Positions 1 through 12,945 of a stretch of DNA of 64,000 bases are shown here, in pieces. The notes below the pieces were generated by a model. The model was not told the DNA's origin and made no database searches. It saw only the letters and a list, made by a program, of their open reading frames with translations. Position 1 is the stretch's first letter. Each line of letters starts with the position of its first letter. The position numbers and the translations under genes were made by a program. The stretch comes from Iris pallida (lineage: Eukaryota > Streptophyta > Magnoliopsida > Asparagales > Iridaceae), in assembly GCA_029216955.1 (NCBI GenBank), contig JANAVB010010791.1:9711721-9775720 (forward strand), read 5' to 3'.

Positions 1-2612
1 AATCGATAATCCTTGTATATTCTAAAATTTTAGAAGGCTTACCGTCTACATACCTTAGAAGCTAGGACGTGGTTTTAGGAATAATGAGGTTAGAAGAATT
101 TCAAAGTCCGGATACTGTACCTCGACTCTTGTCAATAAAGATTAAAGCATGGCATAACGGGATACGGTAGATCTAAGTCAAGCCAAGGATCGTTCCTCAA
201 TGAATGGAAAACGAGTGTGTACAATGACACACGGTCGAAAAAAATAGGATGATCTACTCGTCCACAGTATACAAGAGTTATCGACGGGGTAACCAAGTCT
301 AAAGCACATCATATGAAGGGATTTCCAACGACTGGGTCATGAATTTCTATTTGTGTCAGGCTGCCAGACTATTGTCACAAGGGTTCTAGTGATATGGGTG
401 TAGGGACCATGTCTTGCTGTTGACAAATGGTAGATCACAATATGACAGGGTATTTAAGCTATGGTATTGGCTAAGCTAGTGACTGTGGTGTTCCTATACT
501 AGTTACAAAATTACATAGCTAGGATAATATTTGTTGGAAACCAATCTCAGGATGAGTGTCTACCATAGTCATGGTAAATGATTGTCCTTACCCTTGTCTA
601 TTCATCTCATGTCTAAACTGTAGCATTTGGTCGAAAAAAAAGTTGGGTTAAGGCTTAAGGGTTGCTAGTTAAAGCAAGCTTCAAGCAATAAATTAGAGAC
701 TCACAACAAATTGGTTTCTTGAGAATAGATAGTCTCCTAGGTTGGCATTTTGACTAAGGGTAAAACTCTAATCATTCTCAAATTCAGATGGCTTGAAAGT
801 CCCAATAGTAGTTTGAGGGTCGAGAGGAGAATGAGTAACTCAATCACATGTCTGGCCGATGGTAGCTACACTTGTGTATACAACTACCATAGCCATGGGA
901 GATACTCTGTATCTATCTGTCAATTACTAGTTTTCGTCTTTCCAATCAGTGAAAGACAAAAATAATAAAGAGTTCAAGAAAGATGTTACTGAATATAATT
1001 ACGTGATTCAAAGGCGAACGTATAATTCAAGAGGAATTGTCAATGCAGTCGCGGATGAGATCATAGATACCTCGATATCTCAATCTGTATAGGATAATTA
1101 AATAAAGTGCGAACCAAATGCATCATGGTTGATCAGACCATAATACACTGATTCTGATTAGACAATATGTTAGCAGGCGTCCCCAATAAACATATGTCTT
1201 GAATCAAGCTCGATAAAAGAGGAAGCTTGCAAAAACTAGGCTATAATAGCAGCATTGGTCAAGATAGTCATAATACAAGTATGTGAGAATTTTGGAAAGA
1301 AGGCATAAGTAATTCGAGTTTTGAGAGAATCAAAAACCTTACCCGGTGTTCTTGCTTATACAGTCTTCCTACTATGTTCTTATCCATAAGTCTTTAGTCG
1401 ACTAATGGGTTATGGACTTTCGAATTCTATATTCTAGGTAAACATGTTAGTGTCAGTCAATTACCTCGTTAATAGATCACAAGGACCACATAATGCTAAG
1501 TTGAGAGGCATGCTACCGAACTTACAGAACTTCCACTAGTTTTGGTTTTGGATCTTATGGGACACACAGGGCACTTTTCTATCCTCTATGATATCCTAAA
1601 CTTGAAATCACATCTGAAGTCATTTGACCGAGAGTTATACCTCGCCCGTATACTCTGGCTGTGGTAAACCCTTGGTTCCATGATTCAGATATAATAAGCT
1701 ATCAGGTACTCTACTCTATATTGACACAAGGGTATCTAAGATCTACAGAGGTCAACGAGAACATAGTTTTAGCAATGTTTCATAGACTATGATTCTTCGG
1801 AATGATTTTAATTCTGTGGGTTGTGCCTCGCCAGTGCGCTGCTGGCTGCAGTGAACCCACATTCTCCACTCTCCAATAATTGACGACAGTACGCTGCTGT
1901 CTAACCATTATTAGTTAACTAACATCCTTTTAACTATGTCCGTAAGAACTCATGAGCCTCTTAGAGATTCAACAAGTTGACTAAAAATAAGGTGTAGGTA
2001 TTCATCCTATCAATCACAATACCTAAAATAAAAGAGTTAACATGGAGGAAATAACTAAAGACGAAAGGAATAAAAACATTCTAGTATCTATTTCATATGC
2101 ATTTCTATGGTTGAGGGAAAATCTTAAATCAATCTACCTCGAGATTCGTATGCGAATAACAGAATTATAAACCAGTTCCTTACAGCAAAATAGAATTTAA
2201 AAACATGCAATTCTAACTCATGAAGTGATGTTTATATCTAATAGAGCAAAGGAAATTGAACATGTTATCAAGATTATAGCCTTAATTCTAGGGAAAGCCT
2301 AACTAGTCAAGTGAATAATAGACTAACATTGAAGCATATTGTCGTATCAAAAGTAATAGTGTATCTAGCAAGCTATCCGAATTCAATAATTCTTTAACTA
2401 ACTCGCATGGCCTATCTGACAACCTTAACTACCCCACGGTCAATTTAATAAGGGACTCCTAGTCCTAGTCATTATCTTTAAATTAAATTAACCCCTAATT
2501 CGTGAATGAGCATTTCCAAGTCGCAGGCTCGCAATAGTACGACTAACTTAAGTACTATCACGAGTTCGTATGATTTGCGAAAACAGACCTGCATGGGCCA
2601 CCACAAAAACTT
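1..2612 (-). mobile_element. Decayed internal region of a Ty3/gypsy-type LTR retrotransposon
   Basis: No protein domain is recognisable in any frame. Assignment rests on two points. Positions about 1030-1270 resemble 53620-53850, the segment between integrase and the 3' LTR of the gypsy element further right; shared blocks include GGTTGATCAGACCAT and ATCAAGCTCGATAAA. At 2587-2607 lies the box GACCTGCATGGGCCACCAC, which also sits beside the LTRs at 57210 and, diverged, 50042. The element therefore reads on the minus strand with its 5' LTR at 2613-5580. Either gag and pol were lost, making it a large non-autonomous derivative, or they have decayed past recognition. The other LTR lies outside the window. 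Confidence 0.5.
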
Positions 2613-3134
2613 GTCACGACCCGCACCCATTTTTTTTCTTCTTTTAAAACGGATATGAGACGTGCCCAAGCCAGCCTACGCCGCAGTATCGGCGGTAGAA
2701 CGCTGTCACGGCCATGAAGATCAAAAATCACAAATAATGCTCATTCACATAATTAATTTAACTTACAAAGATCACAAGTTTTACATTTGTAGAAAAATAT
2801 AAACTTATACAAATAAATGAATGATTACAACTCAACTATCTAGCTAGTCTCTAGGCTTTTGTCTGCAAATATTCCCGTCACTCCCCAAGCTAAGTGAATC
2901 CACGGCTAACCTGAAAAATACTGGTTTTCAGTCAGGAATGGAACGAGCACAATTCACTGAATGTAATTTCAAATAAAGAAAATGACTATACAACAGAGGT
3001 TAGACATCAATTACATATTTTTGAAAATAAACAGGAAATACAGAAAACCAATAGCAAATAAATAGACACAAAATACTTTCTCCAACTGTTAGAAGTACAT
3101 TTGATATGTGATCGGTCTGGGGCACTACACCGCA

Positions 3135-3379
3135 CGGTCTACGATGTCTACTTGCATGAAAATAAGCACTGTCTACGATGTCTACTTGCAGAAAAATAAG
3201 CACTGTCTACGATGTCTACTTGCAGAAAATAAGCACTGTCTACGATATCTACTGCATGAAAATAAATACTGTCTATGATGTCTACTTGCAGAAAAATAAG
3301 CACTGTCTACGATGTCTACTTGCAGAAAAATAAGCACTGTCTACGATGTCTACTACATGAAAATAAACACTGTCTACGG
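3135..3379. repeat. Tandem repeat, 34-bp unit, about seven copies
   Basis: The unit reads CACTGTCTACGATGTCTACT followed by TGCAGAAAAATAAG. Copies differ by single substitutions and by one- to three-base indels (for example CTTGCATG, CTGCATG and CTACATG variants). It lies inside the 2613-5580 LTR. There are no unique spacers between copies. Confidence 0.9.
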
Positions 3380-4362
3380 TCGGATCACACATCCTTGGTA
3401 TTTCTCATTCCCGACTCAACAATTTATAATAGAGTATAAAAATCACATAACCAATGACCAATCAATAAAATATAATAAAGAACAATATCGAAATGCAGAC
3501 AATAAACTGTACTCGCCTGTGGTCCTCTGCTGGTGAAACCGACAATCTGAACCACTCAATATAACACAATAGTCAAAACTCGTACAACAGTCCCCGGATG
3601 CTAAAATAAACATTACCAATGTTCTCAAAATAGTCAAAATAGCTAGGATTGCCTGTTCTTAAGTCCAATTCTGGACACGGGCAAAACGATAATTTCGGAC
3701 TAAAACGGTGTCCGCCATTGGACCCGCTAAACATGTGTTCAAATAGAATTTCTAAACGGTTACAGGATCGATCAGAATCGATCTTGCAATGTAGGTTCAT
3801 GGGCTGTTTCGTGTCCTATTTTTGAACAGGTTTTTCTCCGACTTTGTGTCGATCTAACGGACATTATAGTGCATCTAATTTCAAAGTGTTTGAAAGGATA
3901 TGTAGGTGTATATATTGTGAACATACCAGAGCAAGTAGCTCGCACAACCATCCGATAACCGCGACGAAATATCGCTGTGAAGGCGGTCCTTGGAACCGAT
4001 GTTGCTGCTGTTCTTGTCGTTGCGCGTGGCACGCGCACGGCCTCGTGGCCGGCCGGCGGTCGTCCTCCGGCGACGCACGGCCGTCGGGATGGCCGCTCCA
4101 GTCAGGGGGATGGGCATGGGGTTAGGGTTTCGAGAAATACTCCTCACCCTCTCTCGTATAATATATATACTGTGAGCGCTTCGAAAGGGGGTGCTCGGGT
4201 CTCTGGGCTCGGGGGATTAGCAGCTGGTCTGCTACTATTTCCTTCTTCTTTTTTTCTTTTTCTATTGCAGCTGGGTTTGCTCGATTTGAGCACTGGGGGA
4301 ATGGCCGAGTGGCCCGGGCCTGGGGCTTGGCCGACTGCTACTGCTCCTTATTCCATTCTATT

Positions 4363-4918
<556 letters not shown>

Positions 4919-5580
4919 GAGAATAAGATAATAATAACTATTCATAATAAATAATTTATATACTTAATAACCACACTAATAACATTAATAGTAATAGCAA
5001 CCCTGATAACACTGAAATTAACCCAATAATATATTTCGGTGAACTCATCAAACACCCTTTATTTGGCTCCAGAAATTCGTACAATTATTCTAAAACAAAA
5101 TAAACTATTAAATATTTAGAAAGTATTTGTCAAGTCCTAAAATAAATAAGAAATATTTGTACACACATAAAATGTCTACATGGCCGTCCCTGGTTTTACA
5201 GCACGTCTACATAGGCTTGGATTTCGGTTGGGTCCAGTTTGGGCTAAATTGGTATAACCGATTTTCCTAAAACACAATAATATAAATAATAAATAAATAA
5301 CTTTGGTAAGGGTTAAGTCGCAACTTGGCCTGGTTTTTCTAGTTATGACATCACTATGGCTCGGCCTTCCCTACCAGGGCTAATACACTAGTCAAAGCAC
5401 GCCACTGCACTATCCGTGCCACGATTTCTAGTCATCTTGTACTCCAAAACTCTACTATGGCTAAAATCATCTACCGTAAAATTAACTAAATAATTATTTA
5501 TAAAAAATCTAAGAATCACCATTTAATTCAAATAAATGAATGAAAAATAAATTATCAAAATTCCGAAAAGAGGGGTTACA

Positions 5581-6304
5581 TCAAGATGTAAGTATAACAG
5601 GATATGTAAACTGGAAATCATGTCAAGGTGAAACATGCAGGGAAAGTAAGCTGAACTGTAATATGTGACTGATGTAATAAATGTAAAATATGCCTCGAAT
5701 ATTATAGCATAATGTGATCAGTATGGGTCAAGATCAGGCTTCCAGCCGACCGGCTACAAGTACGTGGACTCGGCCCGGCCGGGATGGCAAGCTATGGAGC
5801 AAGTAGCAGCACAGGTCAGGCTATACTCATCGTGAGGTAAGGGTATAGCTATGATACAAGTAGTAACTCAAGATGGACATTGATCACACTATCTGTAAAA
5901 TTCTCCATTTCCCGAATAGTATACGGATCCTGACATAGCACGTCATGACGCAGGATTCCCTAAGAGGGGAGCAAGTCCTCTTCAGGAATCAGCGTCAATA
6001 CAAGTACAAGAAATCAAGACCAAGCAAGTACCACTATCCTAAGAAATCCACGAATGACATCTCATGACAGGAATCCGACAATACTAGTCCGTGCACCAAT
6101 GTGTCGAGAATCAAGTAAACACTATAACTGAGCTGGTAGAGAAGCTATCAAGACAAGTAACTGCTATCAGAGAATGTACTCGCCTACTGTCCTGAGCTGT
6201 AGGGTATATCAATGCTCAGAGTGGTAATCAGAGACCTAAAGATGAGATATTGCATGTTAATTTGGGTTTAACAAAGTTATGAATGATTTCTAATATATGA
6301 TATA
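5581..6304. other. No gene seen
   Basis: Non-repetitive sequence without a recognisable coding region, RNA gene or element terminus. It begins immediately outside the inferred LTR end at 5580. Confidence 0.5.
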
Positions 6305-6660
6305 AAATCTAGGTCAAACTAGGTCACACTGAGTCACGCTAAGTCCTGTCAAGTCAATCTAAGTCAAACTAAGTCATGTCAAGTCAAACTGAGTCAACTC
6401 TAGGTCATACTAGTCATAGCAAGTCAAAACAAGTAAAGGCAAGTCAAACGGGGTTAAGAGTTGACTTATAATTGACTTTTAGTCAACCGGTCAACCCTGG
6501 TCAACTCTAGGTCAAACTGGTCAAGTGTTGACCAACAGTTGACTTTTGGTCAACTGGTCAACTCTAGTTTGGATTTGGACCATTTTAGACAAAGGGTTAA
6601 CTCATTGTTGACTTTTGGGTAAAAAGTCAACTCTGGGTCAACCGAGTCGAAATTGGTTCA
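6305..6660. repeat. GTCAA/TTGAC-rich degenerate repeat tract
   Basis: The motif GTCAA or its complement TTGAC recurs many times, in phrases such as AAGTCAAACT, GGTCAACTCTAGG and TTGACTTTTGGTCAA. Spacing is irregular, mostly 8-20 bases. The first half is mostly GTCA on the plus strand; the second half alternates strands. TTGAC is the core of the plant W-box. I infer no regulatory role here, because the tract lies in transposon-like sequence without a nearby gene. Confidence 0.7.
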
Positions 6661-7019
6661 AATATGACATTTGTAGGGTGTACCTATTAAGACACCTAAG
6701 TTTCAAGTCAAACCGACAACCCGTATCCCATATCTTGAATTTACCTGTTTATCCTTTATATATTATTTACCCTTACCACTCTAACACTAAAGCCAAGTGG
6801 CTTTCCCTAAGAGTTTCACTCCCGGCTTCCTAGGGTAGTAAGATACTAGCCTATACTAACATTAGCTACCAAGTTTCCTAGGTAAGGTTGGCATCCAGTC
6901 CATCTTACGACTCATGTTGTTCAATTACCCATTATCTTGAGTATCGTAAGATACTCAATGGTATCATGAGATAACATTCTCCCTACCTCAAACGAAACCC
7001 CGATTTTAACTTAGGAGCC
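6661..7019. other. No gene seen
   Basis: No coding region or repeat structure is recognised between the GTCAA tract and the LTR-like segment that follows. Confidence 0.4.
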
Positions 7020-8063
7020 TACCCACAAACTCTATTTTATATTAGCTACGTCCTATTTCAATTTGGATACGTTCCGACACTCGTATCTCAATATTCCCCT
7101 TTCACTCACCCTCACACAAACACTCACACACACTCTCAAGACCCCACAAAACTCACTCTCACACACACACATATATAAATACAAAAATCTGAAATTAAAG
7201 TGTCTAAAACACTTAGAGACAAAATTAAATATTCTTGGGGTGTCCAACTTGGGGGAAAACACTAGGACACAAGCACAAATCATAACTCTTCCTAAGACAC
7301 ACCAAATGAACTCAAACTTGACACAAATAGGGACACAACCATAGGGATCAATCCTACTTGGTTAAAACTATTCTACATCATGAAGAAATGGAAATAGAGG
7401 ATAGTTTGTACCTATTGGGAGATGGATCCCAATACAAAATCCTCCAACACGGCTCCGACACAAAGTGAATTGTTTAGGACACACCTCTTCTCCTCTTGCT
7501 CCCAAAAGTTTGTAGAAGCACCACTTGAGGTAGAGGGAGAGATCTATGGAAGAATATTTGGAAGAGAACCTTTATTTGGAGATGATTCCAAGAGATTGCT
7601 CTTCTTTTCTTGGAAGAACACTTGGAGAAGAAGATGGAGAAATATTGAAGTGTGAATGGGTGAAAAGGGGGAGGGGGTGGCTGCCATATAAGGGGGATAT
7701 TTGTCTCCTTGTATAATTACAAGTTTGCCCCTCTCCTTTTCTTTATGGAGGTTTAAATGCTATTAGGGTTTGGGGGTTAGAAATGACCAAATAAATATCA
7801 TAATTAGGTCTAACCACTCATGTGGGATTAGACCAAACTCCTAGACCTAAATGATGAGATTGGTGCACCATGGCTAATTAATGTGTTAAGCACAATTTAA
7901 GTCAAAATTCTCCGGAATCCCGAAACAAGTCGGAATGAGATGAAATTCGAACCCGACTCCTATAATCATTAAATATTAACATTCATGAAATAAAAAATCC
8001 TAAAATATTTAAAAATAAAAAATTACCATTTTACCCCTATCTTGGAAAAGTGAGGGTGACACT
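7020..8063 (-). repeat. LTR-like segment, boundaries uncertain
   Basis: The plus-strand right end (ACCATTTTACCCC ... GGAAAAGTGAGGGTGACA) resembles the LTR ends at 11346 and 63352. A block at 7414-7690 (GGGAGATGGATCCC onward) has the same layout as 10735-10990. No paired LTR or target duplication was found, and the left edge is a guess. Short reading frames here (for example 7422-7655) have no recognisable domain. Confidence 0.3.
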
Positions 8064-10355
8064 AACCATATACCATATCATATATATAAGGTATAACACA
8101 CACACACATATATATAGTGTATAACATAAATCCTTATCCAAGACCACCCTATAATAGACTAACCCATAACTCTCATATCCTACCAAGTCACCCATAACTC
8201 AAAATATATATTCTAAGCACACAAATCCCCAAATACCACATATACACAATATATCTCAAGGTATCTTACATAACTCTATAGCATATATAGGTACATGATA
8301 ACAACTCAAGTTTCAATTACTCATACTCCCTAAACTCAGACTAATGCCCACAAGGCAGAGTCACAAGAGAAGGATCTGAACATGGTTAAAGGAGATTGAA
8401 TCACTCAAGCTTTCCCTCTCATGACTGAAACCAACTAAAGCCCAATCTCCCTAAACCTTAGGACAGAACATGCTAAGGTATAGGATAGGTTAGTTATCAA
8501 GTGAAAGGTTAGCTCTGAGAACGGGGGTTGTACAAGGACTGATCATCAAGTTTTAAGAGTTCAGATGGGTGAACCATCATGCCAAACACCAAGTTCATTC
8601 ATAGACTAGTGCAAGGGCAAAACAACTGGCTGCACAACAGACTTAAAGAATCTGACCTATATGTGTAATGGACAAGTCTATTAACTATTATTGGACATAA
8701 CAGGAAATGGATTGGGTTTTCTAATCTAAATTAGGATAGAACATGTTAGGTTAAACAATAGTTAGATGCAGTGATCTGAACAATGGGGCATCTAGTATTG
8801 ACTTGGACTGAACACAAAGGCAAGTAAGGGTCGACTGCATAGGAGTTAAAATCCAACTACCTATCTGTACCTAGTGATCTAGGAGACATGTATATATAGA
8901 TATATATAGTATAGAAACTGAACCAAATAAATGAAGGTTGGTGTATCAAGTGATATGATCATATTATCAAGTATACAGGTCTGAACACAAATGAAAGTAG
9001 TCTGATACTCAAATATTGGGCAACTAATATAAGCAATGGGAATTGGATCGAATGGGCTACACAATTAGGCATTTGATCAATGGAGGTTGGATTTGAATGG
9101 GTGCAGGGGAAAGGATTCAAAATAGGCAGAACCAAAAAGGAAGACTGGAAGCCAAATGCAAGCAGTGGACTAATCATGTCAAACCCTTTGTCCATGTATG
9201 GTCTTGAGGATTGATCATGACATGATGTTCAATCTGAACATCCAACTAATTGCAGACAGCAAAAGGAATGCAGGACAACCATAGATTGATATGTGAGGAT
9301 ATATGGTGAATGCAATGTATCCCTACAAGTTCTGATACATGCTTGTATCAGACTTGTACAGAGTTGGGTTGGGTCTGCTCAAGTGGGATGGACAGATGGG
9401 TGAATAATAGGCTATATGCATCTCTGATACATGTTTATATTGGTTAAGTTGGCTCACAGAGGGGATACAGGACTTGTAGTGTCCTGATACATGAATATTT
9501 AGGCCAAAATATCTAGTATACAATAAACTAATATGGGTGCAGTGCCATGGGAGTGCAGAGCAACAATCACGAGCAATGGATTGAGTGTAGTGAAATCTAA
9601 TTTGAGTGTAGTGAACTGCAAGTGAAGGGATGTGTCTAATTGCAGAAATGCAAATGTTTAGTAGGTTACTGAAATGGCAAATGTATGAATCTGCAATTTA
9701 CTTAGATGCAGTACAAGGCAGTGAGTTATGAAGGATAGCAGTGTATCCATATGTGAATGTAGTAGGTAATGTTCTGATACTCAAGTTGAACCCAAGTACA
9801 TGACTGGGAGCAGGACATAAAATGTTTTGATACAAGCCAAATCCTAATATGTAGGGCACAAGATCACATCTACATAGGAATGCATTGGCTTATCTATATG
9901 CAGGACAATCTAAATGAGAGGGCAGATGCAGGGCATTTAAAGAATGATGCAGTGGTTCATATTTGTATAAATGCAGTACATGATTGTAATGTCTGCAGTG
10001 GTTTATATTCAAGATATCAAATGCAGTGGATGCACATGAGTGCAGGGTATATTATGGAATGTATGAATGTAATGTGAAGTGCCAAGAAGTATAGGCAGTG
10101 AATGTACATGTATCTTAAGTGCAGGACATGTCTAATGAAAAATAGTGAATGAATTAGGGAGATGCAGTTGAATGCAGTGAATAATATAGGGGTTAGCTAG
10201 GTATGTGCAGGCCATAAGAGTTAAAGTACAATAATTAAATGGTGTTTACAGGACAATATGATATGAAATATAAATGAACCCGACTGAGCAGTGATGTGTA
10301 TGAGCAATGACATATGGACAGAGCTTAGGCTAAAGCTATAAATGTGGTTTAGAAG
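8064..10355. other. Non-genic region with recurrent TGCAGT and TGATACATG motifs
   Basis: No coding potential is seen. From about 9330 to 10200 the motif TGCAGT or a close variant recurs irregularly, and CTGATACATG appears at about 9330, 9424 and 9484. Lying between two LTR-like segments, this may be internal sequence of a non-coding retrotransposon derivative, but no priming site or coding domain supports that directly. Confidence 0.4.
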
Positions 10356-11346
10356 TGAAACGACCCATTACAAGCCTAAATATACTGACTACACAACAGA
10401 AAGTCACACACAGTGAACAAACAGAAATACTATATGAACCTGATCTCTCCATGGCCAATATATCCCATCAAACCATCTCCAAAACATATGACACAGGCCC
10501 CACCTCATAAACAATAGATTAATAGCAATAAAATCTAATTACAATTAAAAATAGAGCAATAAAAGTCCTAAGAGATATTTCACTAAATACTTGATGTGCG
10601 TATCCGATACTCTTGTAATACGCACCTCAAATGAATCCAAAATTGTTCCAAATCCTTCCTAATGCTATGGGGACCCTAAATGAATGCATCTATGGAAAGA
10701 AATATGAAGTTTGAAGGAGAAGCTCTTACCACTTGAGAGATGGATTCTTAAGGAACAACCTCTAGATCTAGATCTCCTTCACTTCCAATGGACAAATTAT
10801 CCCAATAGGCTCTCTCCTAGAAAATAGAGGCTTTCTCTCTTCAAGGGGAAGAGATTGCAACTTGTTTGGAGAAATTTGGACTCAATTTGGATGTTGGAGG
10901 GAATTTGGAAAATAACACAAATTAGGGTTAGGATTTTCTAATAAAAAGGGAAGAAGAGGGACAAATGCTACTACAAATGGCAAGAAAATAGTCTATGGTG
11001 GCCGGCCATAAGGTGTAGGCTAGGGTTTCTTTGGTGCATTTGGTTAAAGGCCTCTCTAATGTCATTTAAAAGCCTTTTAAGAAGAAGGCCCAAAGTGGTT
11101 TAATGTCTAAATCAATTATTAGCCTTTAAGTGATATTCTAGGTGAATTAGAGTCTAACTAACATATCTAAACTCACTAACCATGTTTCTATAGTCTTGAT
11201 TAGTCTCTAGTCAATGTGGTTCTAAGGTTTCACTAACTAATAATATTATCACAATACATTAATTAAAATAATATTAAAATAATCAAAAATTCACAATTTA
11301 CCAAAAAGTTCAAAAATACTCTCATTTTAGAAAAGTGGTAGTTACA
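10356..11346 (-). repeat. LTR-like segment, about 990 bp
   Basis: On the plus strand it runs from TGAAACGACCC to GTGGTAGTTACA. The terminal block matches the end of the LTR at 63352 (ACGGTAGTTACA). Flanking five-base sequences (AGAAG and AGTAC) do not match, so this is not a clean solo LTR. A segment at 10735-11000 has the same layout as 7414-7690. Confidence 0.4.
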
Positions 11347-12258
11347 AGTACTACTATGACCTATGTTATCTTTATTTTATGCTAAATGTAGTTCTTTTCT
11401 TTTAACTATTAGTTTTATCTTTTCATTATTGGTACACGAGAGTTATACTTGTTATCATGACCATACATGTTCACTTAATACTTTCATTCAATGTTCATTG
11501 TTCAATATTCAATATTTATTGTTCAATGTTCAAGTTCAAAGTTAATGTCAAGTGATCATGTTTAATTGTGAGCGAGTCGGGAGGGAGAATACAACTAGTA
11601 TGCATGTGGTCTACGTAATATTAATTCCATAATGTCAATGTTGATAGCAGTCGCTGCACCTCACTTGTCGACTTCTATATGTCCTAACCCGTTCACATAC
11701 GAAAAACATTGTTTCTATATTGTTTATTGTTGTCTTACGTCAGGTCTATTTTATACTGTTATCATGTCATGGTAGTATTCTTCTTATCATATCATATCAT
11801 GCCTATAGTTTATCTTCCTTATTATTGTTTCTTCATGCATGTATACTATATTGTGTGATGTACTGTTTTGGTGAACTTGCTCCAATCTTGACTAGATAAT
11901 TATTTTTCAGGATATGTTGACAAATTTTAGTGACTTTCTATCTTATGTGCCATGGACCCATATAGGGAGTTAGAGATATCTTTGAGGCCAGTCATAGATT
12001 CTAGTTAGATTAGATAGTTCTTGAATTTAATATTTAGCGGATTTGTTCCCAAATATTATTTTGATGTATTATTGGATTTATAAATTGAATATTTATTGTG
12101 AATGAGCAAATAGATATTTTTGTGATCAAATATTGTGTATTTGGATTAATGATTTCTACTGTGGTCTAGACAGCATACTACTGCTGATGCTGCGGCCTAG
12201 GCTGGACTTGGCCACACACTCATATCCCAAAAGTGGGAGCGGATCGTGATAGATGTAC
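11347..12258 (+). repeat. Plus-oriented gypsy LTR remnant
   Basis: The 3' end (about 12165-12258) is recognisable as the reverse complement of the LTR start at 2613-2715: GGTCTAGACAGCATACTACT, then CTGCGGCCTAGGCTGGAC, then GGGAGCGGATCGTGA. It therefore has the opposite orientation to the elements at 1-5580 and 49000-63350. A second short copy of the same end lies at 12427-12515. The 5' boundary is not defined. Confidence 0.4.
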
Positions 12259-12426
12259 TTGAGGATGTTGCTTTACTATTTTACCGAATTTGTCTTCAGA
12301 CATGTTTGTAAAAAATGTACTAAAAGAATAATAGAATGTGTCATGATGTGGTGATTTAATTTTGGGTACATGATTAGTAGCTGTGATAAGCAAATCGATT
12401 ATTTGACCATTTTGATGATTGACGAG

Positions 12427-12515
12427 GTCTAGACAGCTCACTACTATCGATTCTATGACGTAGGCTGGACGTACCCATCTACTCGTACCTGATCATGTGG
12501 CCAAGGATCATGATA
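12427..12515 (+). repeat. Short plus-oriented LTR-end remnant
   Basis: GAGGTCTAGACAGCTCACTA, then GACGTAGGCTGGACGTACCC and GGATCATGATAAG repeat the LTR-end layout at 12165-12258 and 13690-13780. It lies 170 bp after the first copy and just before the CACTA-type segment. Confidence 0.4.
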
Positions 12516-12599
12516 AGACGACCAGGCCTTTGATCGGGCTAGGTTGTGCCTCTGGTCCTGGGAGGTAAAACCCGACCAAAGTTGGGCTATGGGAATAGA

Positions 12600-12945
12600 A
12601 TCCAGCTCGACTCGTCGGTTCGAGCCATATCATCAACCAAGTCGCTAACCTCCTTATATACGTTGCTATTTTGTTGTTAACTTACTGATAGATAACAACT
12701 AAATGCAAGTTGCTAATTTAGCAGCGCCTGCTCTCAGATGTCTCCTAACGTCGCTAATCGTAAAAATCTAGCGATGTTTTAAGCATTGCTAAAAGCGTCA
12801 CATGTGCGATATTTAGCGACGTTTTGTGATTCAGAGACTAGTTGGTATATGATTTTGTATAAAAATTGCTAAATATTTTTAGCAACGTTTATTTAGAAAT
12901 TAGTGACATCTTTTGATGTCACTAATTTGAGTTATTTTTGTAGTG
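12600..12945. mobile_element. One terminus of a CACTA (En/Spm-type) element
   Basis: The right end reads TTTTTGTAGTG on the plus strand, which is CACTACAAAAA on the minus strand, the hallmark terminus of plant CACTA elements. Inward lie many copies of a subterminal motif, GTCGCTAA / TTAGCGAC and variants, in both orientations. These are typical transposase-binding repeats. A 14-bp perfect stem around TTTT lies at 12898-12929 (AAATTAGTGACATC and its complement). No opposite CACTA end was found, so the element is truncated or rearranged. No transposase is visible. Confidence 0.65.

Noticed and set aside
3135..3379. Regular repeats as a CRISPR-like array
   Set aside because: The units are contiguous with no unique spacers, the context is plant nuclear DNA, and there are no cas genes.
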